Origin: WTGU01 sp965200925
GTDB lineage: Bacteria > Pseudomonadota > Alphaproteobacteria > UBA828
Length of the DNA: 64,000 nucleotides
NCBI GenBank assembly: GCA_965200925.1
Contig: OZ241738.1
Coordinates: 1 to 64,000, forward strand
Direction: 5' to 3'
Numbering within the stretch: the stretch's first letter is position 1; each line of letters starts with the position of its first letter. The position numbers were made by a program, and so were the translations under genes. The notes under the pieces are model-generated. The model worked only from the letters and a program-made list of their open reading frames with translations. It was not told the origin of the DNA and searched no databases. Shown here one piece after another: positions 50,401-59,400 of this stretch.

Positions 50401-53400
50401 ACGGGTCAGGCGACGGAAGCGGGCGGACAATCGACGTTCACGGTGGTGCTTCAGACGCAGCCGACGGCGGCGGTGACGGTGGCGGTGTCGAGCCGGGATC
50501 CGGGCGAGGGGCGGGCGGAGCCTTCGTCGCTGACCTTCACGACGCAGAACTGGAGCACGGCGCAGACGGTGACGGTGACCGGGGTCCAGGACACGATCGA
50601 CGACGGGACGGTGACCTGGAATGTGCGTCTCGACCCGGCGAGCGGAGATGCGGACTACAACACCGTCGCGGACGTGGACGTCTCCGTGACCACCACCGAC
50701 GACGACGGCCCGCCGACGGTGGTGCTGTCGCTGAATCCGTCGAGCATCGCGGAGAGCGGGACGGGCAGCACGGCGACGGTGACGGCGCGGCTCTCGCACC
50801 CCTCCGGCGAGGCGACGACGATCACGGTGAACGCGTGGACGGCGTGGACGGCGGGCTCGGACGCGGTGATCGTCATCCCGGCGGAGGCGACGGCGGCGGC
50901 CCTGGACACGGCGACGGTGGTGGCGGCGGACAACGAGACGGACGAGCAGGACCGGATGGGGACGGTGACGGCGGCGGTCGCCAACGCCCGGGCGACGGCG
51001 GACGGGACGACGATGGCGGTGACGGGGGCGGCGCTGACGGTGCGCGACGACGACCCGGCGCCGGGGGTGACGCTGGCGGTGAACCCGACGTCGGTCTCGG
51101 AGAACGGCGGGGTGGCGACGGTAAGCGCGACGCTTTCGCGCCCGTCGAGCCAGCCGTCGACGGTGATGGTGACGACGGTCGCCGGGGCCTACACGGCGGG
51201 TACGGACGCGACCATCGTCATCGCCGCGGGGGAGACGACGGCGGCTTCGGACACGGCGACGGTGACGGCGGTCGATGACGACGTTCACCAGGGTTCCGCG
51301 GGGCGGAGCGTGATGGTGACCGGGACGCTGACCAACGGCCACGGCGCGGACACGGTGACGGGGGCGGCGTTGACGCTGACGGACGACGAAGTCTTGCCGA
51401 CGGTTGCGCTGGTTCTGGATCCGGCGTCGATTTCTGAGACGGGCGGTGTTTCGACGGTGACGGCGGGGTTGTCGGGTCCGTCGAGCGCGGCGGTGACGGT
51501 GACGGTGGCCGCGGCCGCGGGGACCGGGGCGGTCGTGGGCGACTTCACGCTGAGCACGGCGACGACTCTGACCATCGCGGCGGGGACGACGGAGAGCGCG
51601 GGTCTGGTGACGGTGACGGCGAACGGCAACGTCGTGGATTCGCCGAACAAGTCGGTGACGGTTTCGGGCGCGGCGGCGGGCGGCAACGGCGTCGCGGCCC
51701 CGCCGGACGTGACGCTGACGCTGGAGGACGACGATGCGACGGCGACGGCGGCGCTGGTCCTGACCCCGTCCTCGATCCTGGAGAACGGGGAGGTGTCGAC
51801 GGTGACGGCGACGCTCTCGCACCCGACGACCGAGGCGACGACGCTGACGGTCGCGGCGGCGGCGGGGGCGAACGCGGTGGCGTCGGACTTCACGCTGAGC
51901 ACGGCGACGACGCTGACGATCGCGGCGGGGGCGACGACGAGCGCGGGTCTGGTGACGGTGACGGCGAACGACAACACTCTGGCTTCCGGGATGAAGTCGG
52001 TGACGGTGTCGGCGACGGCTTCGGGCGGTCGCGGCGTGGCGGCCCCGTCGAACGCGACGTTGACGATCCGGGACGACGAATACGGGCTGGACGTGAGCGC
52101 GGTGACGGGTCGGGCGACGGAGGCGGGGGGGACTGCGACGTTCACGGTGTTGTTGCAGACGCAGCCTTCGGCGGCGGTGACGGTGTCGGTATCGAGCCAG
52201 GATGCGGGCGAGGGCACGGCGTCGCCGCCGTCGCTGACCTTCACGACGCAGAACTGGAGCACGGCGCAGACGGTGACGGCGACGGGGGTCCAGGACACGA
52301 TCGACGACGGCGACGTGGACTGGAAGGTGCGTCTCGACCCGTCGAGCGGAGATGCCGACTACGACGGCTTGGCGAACGTGGACGTGGACGTGACGACGAC
52401 GGACGACGACGGCGCGCCGGGTGTGACGCTGTCGCTGAACCCGGCGAGCATCGCGGAGAGCGGGACGGGCAACGTGTCGACGGTGACGGCGCGGCTCTCG
52501 CACGCCTCCGGCGCGGCGACGACGGTGACGGTGACGGGGGTTTCGGGTCTTTACGCGGTGGGGACGGATGCGACCATCGTGATTGCGGCCGGGGCGACGA
52601 CGGCGGCCTCGGACACGGCGACCGTCGTGGCGGTGGACAACACGAGGGACGAGCCGGACCGGACGGGCACGGTGACCGCGACCATCGCCAACGCCCGGGC
52701 GGCGGCGGATTCGACGACGATATCGGTGACGGGGGCGGTGCTGACGCTGACGGACGACGACGCGGCGCCGGGGGTGACCTTGGCGCTGGTCCCGTCGTCG
52801 GTTTCGGAGAACGGCGGGATTGCGACGGTGACGGCGACGCTCTCGCACCCGTCGAGCCAGCCTTCGACGGTGACGGTGGCGGCGGTTTCGGGGGCGTACA
52901 CGGTGGGCACGGACGCGACCATCACGATCGCGGCGGGCGCCACCACGGTGGCGGCAGACACGGTGTTGGTGACGGCGGTGGACGACAGCATCCACCAGGG
53001 GAGCGCGGGGCGGAGCGTGACGGTGACGGCGGCGCTGGCCAACGGCCAGGGCGCGGGGGCGGTGACGGAGGCGGCGCTGACGCTGGAGGACGACGAGACG
53101 CTGCCGACGGTTGCGCTGGCGCTCTCGGCCTCGTCGATTTCGGAGACGGGCGGCATCTCGACGGTGACGGCGACGCTTTCGGGTGCGTCGAGCGAAGCGG
53201 TGACGGTGACGGTGGCGGCCGCCGCAGGGGCCGGGGCGGTCGTGGGCGACTTCACCTTGAGCACGGCGACGACGCTGACCATCGCGGCGGGTTCGACGGA
53301 GAGCGCGGGCTTGGTGACGGTGACGGCGAACGGCAACGCGGTGGATTCGCCGAACAAGTCGGTGACGGTTTCGGGAACCGCGGCGGGCGGCAACAACGTG

Positions 53401-56400
53401 GCGAACCCGCCGAACGTGACGCTGACGCTGACCGACGACGAAGTCTTGCCGACGGTTGCGTTGGTGCTCTCGGCCTCGTCGATTACGGAGACGGGCGGCA
53501 TCTCGACGGTGACGGCGACGCTTTCGGGTGCGTCGAGCGAAGCGGTGACGGTGACGGTGGCGGCCGCCGCAGGGGCCGGGGCGGTTGCGGCGGACTTCGC
53601 CCTGAGCACGGCGACGACGCTGACCATCGCGGCGGGTTCGACGGAGAGCGCGGGCTTGGTGACGGTGACGGCGAACGGCAACGCGGTGGATTCGCCGAAC
53701 AAGTCGGTGACGGTCTCGGGAACGGCGGCGGGGGGCAACGGGGTCGCCAATCCGTCGAACGTGACGTTGACGCTGACGGACGACGACGCACTGCCGACGG
53801 TGGCGCTGGCGCTCTCTTCCACTTCGATTTCGGAGACGGGCGGGGTATCGACGGTGACGGCGACGCTCTCCGGCGAGTCCAGCGCTGCGGTGACGGTGAC
53901 GGTGGCTGCGGCCGCCGGGACCGGCGCGATCGCGGCGGACTTCACGCAGTCCGGGACGACGCTGACCATCGCGGCCAACGCGACCACCAGCACGGGCTTG
54001 GTGACGGTGACGGCGAACGGCAACGACGTGGATTCGCCGAACAAGTCGGTGACGGTTTCGGGAACCGCGGCGGGCGGCAACGGGGTCACGGCCCCGCCGA
54101 ACGTGACGCTGACGCTGATGGACGACGATGCCTTGCCGACGGTGGCGCTGGCGCTCTCGGACTCGTCGATTTCGGAGACGGGCGGGGTATCGACGGTGAC
54201 GGCGCGGTTGTCGGGCAAGTCGAGCGCTGCGGTGACGGTGACGGTGGCTGCGGCCGCAGGGACCGGCGCGGTGGCGGCGGACTTCACGCAGTCCGGGACG
54301 ACGCTGACCATCGCGGCCGGGGCAACCACGAGCGCCGGGACGGTGACGGTGACGGCGAACGGCAACGCGGTGGATTCGCCGAACAAGTCGGTGACGGTCT
54401 CGGGAACGGCGGCGGGGGGCAACGGGGTCGCCAATCCGTCGAACGTGACGCTGACGCTGACGGACGACGAGACGCTGCCGACGGTTTCGCTGGCGCTCAC
54501 GCCGTCGTCGATTGCGGAAACGAACGGGGTGGCGACGGTGACGGCGCGGTTGTCGGGGGCGTCGAGCGCTGCTGTGACGGTGACGGTGGCGGCGGCCGCA
54601 GGGACCGGGGCGGCCGCCGCGGACTTCACCCTGTCGAGCGCGGCGACTCTGACGATCACGGCCGGGTCGACGGAAAGCGCGGGCCTGGTGACGGTGACGG
54701 CGAACGGCAACGACGTGGATTCGCCGAACAAGTCGGTGACGGTCTCGGGAACCGCGGCGGGGGGCAACGGCGTCGCCAATCCGCCGAACGCGACGCTGAC
54801 GCTGGCGGACGACGACGCCTTGCCGACGCTGGCGCTGGTGCTCACGCCCGCGACCGTCGGCGAGAACGGCGGCGTCTCGACGGTGACGGCGACGCTCTCG
54901 GGCAAGTCGAGCGCGGCGGTGACGCTCACGGTGTCGGCTGCCCCGGTGGCGTCGACCGGCGCGGTGGCGGGGGACTTCGCCCTGTCGAGCACGACGAAGC
55001 TGACCATCGCGGCCGGGGCCACCGTCAGCGCGGGCGCGGTGACGGTGACGGCGCAGGACAACGCCGCCGACGAGCCGGACATCGAGGTGCGCGTGTCGGC
55101 GACGGCGGCGGGGGGCAACGGGGCGGCGAACCCGCCGGCCGTGACGCTGACCATTCGCGACGACGAGGGTCCGCCGACGGTGACGCTGGTGTTGACGCCT
55201 TCGACCATCGACGAGAGCGGGACGGGCAGCACGGCGGCGGTGACGGCGACCTTGAACCGGGCGTCGAGCGCGGCGACGACGCTCACGGTGTCGGTCGCGC
55301 CGGTGGCCTCGACTGGGGCGGCAGCGGGCGACTACACGCTGTCGAGCGCGAACACGTTGACCATCGCGGCGCGCGCGACGACCAGCAGCGGCACGGTGAC
55401 GGTGGCGGCGGTGGACAACGACACGGACGCGCCGAACCGGCAGGCGACGGTTTCGGGGGCAGCGGTCAACGACCAGGGCGTGCAGCAGCCGATCGTCCGG
55501 ACGCTGACCATTACCGACGACGATGCCGCGCCGGACGCGACCTTGGCGCTGTCGTCTTCATCGGTCTCGGAGAACGGCGGCACGACGACGGTGACGGCGA
55601 CCTTGAACCGGCGTTCGGCGCAGGCGACGACGGTGACGGTGCAGGGGGTGACGGGGGCGTTCACGGTGGGCTCGGGGGCGGCGTCTCGGATCGTGGTCGC
55701 GGCCGGGGCGACGTCGAGTCCAGACGGGGTGGCGCTCACGGCGGTGGACAACGACGTGGACGCGGCGGACCGGCAGGTGACGGTGACGGCGGTGCTGACC
55801 AACGGGCACGGTGCGGGCACGGTGTCCGGGGGCGGGGTTTCGCTGACCTTGACCGACGACGACACGGCGGGGCTCGCGGTGTCTCCGGCGACGTCGACCG
55901 GCTCGCGGCTGGAGACGACGGAGTCGGGGGGCACGGCCACGTTCACGGTGAAGCTGGCGACGAAGCCGACGGGGGACGTGGAGATCGGCGTGGCGAGTTT
56001 GGACACCGGCGAGGGCACGGTGGGGCCGTCGACGCTGACCTTCACGGCGAGCGACTGGAGCACGGCGCAGACGGTGACCCTGACCGGGGTGGACGATACC
56101 GCCGCCGACGGCAACCGGAACTACACGGTGACGCTGACGGTGGACCAGACGAACACGGCGGACGCCAACTACGACGCGCTCTCGGCGGTCACCGTGTATG
56201 CGAAGAACCGCGACAACGAGTTCGGGCTGAACGTGAGCGCGGTGAGCGGGCAAGCGACGGAGGCGGGCGGACAATCGACGTTCACGGTGGCGCTGCGGAC
56301 GCAGCCGACGGCGGCGGTGACGGTGTCGGTCGCGAGCCAGGATACGAGCGAGGGCACGGCGTCGCCGCCGTCGCTGACCTTCGCAACGACAAGCTGGAAC

Positions 56401-59400
56401 ACAGCGCAGACGGTGACGGTGACGGGGGCGAACGACAGCATCGACGACGGGACGGTGACCTGGGCGGTGCGCCTCGACCCGGCGAGCGGGGATGCCGACT
56501 ACAACACGTCGTCGGTCGAGGAGAACGTGTCCGTGACGACGACCGACGACGACGGCCCGCCGGGGGTGACTCTGACACTGAACCCCGCGAGCATCGCGGA
56601 GAGCGGGACGGGCAACGTGGCGACGGTGACGGCGCGGCTGTCGCACGCCTCCGGCGCGGCGACGACGGTGACGGTGACGGCGGTTTCGGGGTTCTACGCG
56701 GCGGGGACGGACGCGGCGATCGTGATCCCGGCGGAGGCGACGACGGCGGCCTCGGACAGGGCGACCATCGTGGCGGTGGACAACGCCACCGACGCGCCGG
56801 ACCGGACGGAGACGGTGACGGCGGTGATCACCAACGCCCGGGCGACGATGGACGGGACGACGATGGCGGTGACGGGGGCTTCGCTGACGGTGCGCGACGA
56901 CGACGCGGCGCCGGGGGCGGTGCTGGCCCTGTCGCCGGCGTCGGTTTCGGAGAACGGGGGGTTGTCGACGGTGACGGCGACCTTGTCGCGCCCGTCGAGC
57001 GAGCCTTCGACGGTGACGGTGGCGGCGGTCTCGGGTTCCTACACGGTGGGAATGGACGCGACCATCACCATCGCGGCGGGCGCCACCACGGTGGCGTCGG
57101 ACACGGTGTTGGTGACGGCGGTGGACGACGACGTCCACCAGGGGAGCGCGGGGCGCAGCGCGACGGTGACGGCGACGCTGGCCAACGGCCAGGGCGCAGG
57201 CGCGGTGACGGGCGCGACGCTGACCCTGACCGACGACGAGACGCTGCCGGTGGCGAGTCTGGTTCTGGGGCCGGCGTCGATTTCGGAGGAAGGCGGGGTG
57301 TCGACGGTGACGGCGCGGCTGTCGGGTCCGTCGAGTCAGCCGACGACGGTGACGGTGGCGGCGGCGGCGGGGACGGGCGCGGTGTCGGGCGACTTCAGCC
57401 TGAGCACGGCCGCCACGCTGACCATCGCGGCGGGGGCGACGACGAGTTCGGGCACGGTGACGATCCGGGCCAACGGCAACGCCGTGGCTTCGGGGAGCAA
57501 GCAGGTGACGGTTTCGGGGACGTCGGCGGGCGGCAACGGCGTGACGAACCCGTCGAACGCGACCCTGACCATCACCGACGACGACACGCCGCAGACGACG
57601 CTGGCGCTGTCTTCCAACTCGATTTCGGAGAACGGCGGCATGGCGACGGTGACGGCGACGCTGGATCGGCAATCGACCGTCGCGGTGACGGTGACGGTGG
57701 CTGCGGCGGCGGTTTCGCCAGCGGTTGCGGGCGACTTCACCTTGAGCACGGCGACGACGCTGACCTTCGCGGCCAACGCGACGACGAGCACCGGCTTGGT
57801 GACGGTGACGGCGAACGACAACAGCACGGACGCGCCGAACAAGAGCGTGACCGTATCGGGCACGGCCTCCGACAGCCTCGGGCTGACGAACCACCCGTCG
57901 TCGGTGACCTTGACCATCACCGACGACGAGGCGGCGCCGGGGGTGACGCTGTCGCTGAACCCGGCATCGGTTTCGGAGAACGGCGGGGCTTCGGCGGTGA
58001 GCGCGACGCTCTCGCACCCGTCGAGCCAGCCCTCGACGGTGACGGTGACGGCGGTCTCCGGGGCCTACACGGTGGGTTCGGACGCGACGATCACGATTGC
58101 GGCGGGATCGACGACGGCGGCTTCGGACACGGCGGCGATCGCGGGCGTGAACGACGACGTCCACCAGGGAAGCGCGGGGCGCAGCGTGACGGTGACGGCG
58201 ACGCTCACCAACGGCCAGGGCGCAGGCGCGGTGACGGGGGCGGCGCTGACCTTGACCGACGACGAGACGCTGCCTGTGGCGAGTTTGGCTCTGGGGCCGT
58301 CGTCGGTTTCGGAGAACGGCGGGGTGTCGACGGTGACGGCGGCGCTGTCCGGCCCGTCGAGCCAGGCGACGACGCTCACGGTCGCTGCGGCGCCGGTGGC
58401 TACGTCGGGCGCGGTGGCGGGGGACTTCACGCAGTCGGGGACGATGCTGACCATCGCGGCGGGGGCGACGACGAGCGCGGGCACGGTGACGGTGCGGGGC
58501 AACGACAACAACGTGGACGCGGCGAACAAGTCTGTGACGGTGACGGCGACGGCGACGGGGGGCAACGGGGTGGCGGCGCCTTCCGCCGCGACGCTGACCT
58601 TGACGGACGACGAGGCGACGGCGACGGCGACCTTGGTGCTGACGCCGCCGGCGATCCTTGAGAACGGGGAGGTTTCGACGGTGACGGCGCGCCTGTCGCA
58701 TCCGACGACGGAGGCGACGACGCTGACGGTGTCGGCGGCGCCGGTGTCCCCGGCGGTTGCGGGCGACTTCACGCCGAGTGCGACCACCACGCTGACCATC
58801 GCGGCGGGCGGCACGACGAGCACGGGTCTGGTGACGGTGACGGCGGTGGACAACGCGGTGGCTTCGGGGCGCAAGCGGGTGACGGTGTCGGCGACGGCGG
58901 CGGGCGGGCGCATGGTGTCGGCGCCTTCGAGCGCGACGCTGATCATCCGCGACGACGAGTTCGGTCTGGACGAGAGCGCGGTGAGCGGCGGGCCGGTAAC
59001 GGAGGGCGGCGGGCAGGCGACGTTCACGGTGGCGTTGCAGACGCAGCCCTCGGCGGCGGTGACGGTGTCGGTGACGCGCTGGGATGCGGCCGGTCTGGTG
59101 GAGGATGAGAGCGAGGGTCGGGTATCGCCTTCGAGGCTGGTGTTCACGGTGCAGAACTGGGAGACGGCGCAGACGGTGACGGTGACGGGGGCGGACGACG
59201 ACGTTGACGACGGGGACGTGGACTGGAAGGTGCGCCTGGACCCGTCGAGCGGGGACGTCAACTACGACGGCCTCGACCCCGTGGACGTGGACGTGACCAC
59301 CGTGGACGACGACGGCCCGCCGACGGTGACGCTGGAGCTGGAGCCCTCGTCGATTGCGGAGGATGGCGAGGTTTCGACGGTGACGGCTGTGCTGTCGCAC

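Noticed and set aside
48691..58962. Repeats in the giant gene as possible CRISPR or insertion-sequence arrays
   Set aside because: They are coding Calx-beta-like domains with periods of 300-345 nt and no transposase or terminal repeats.
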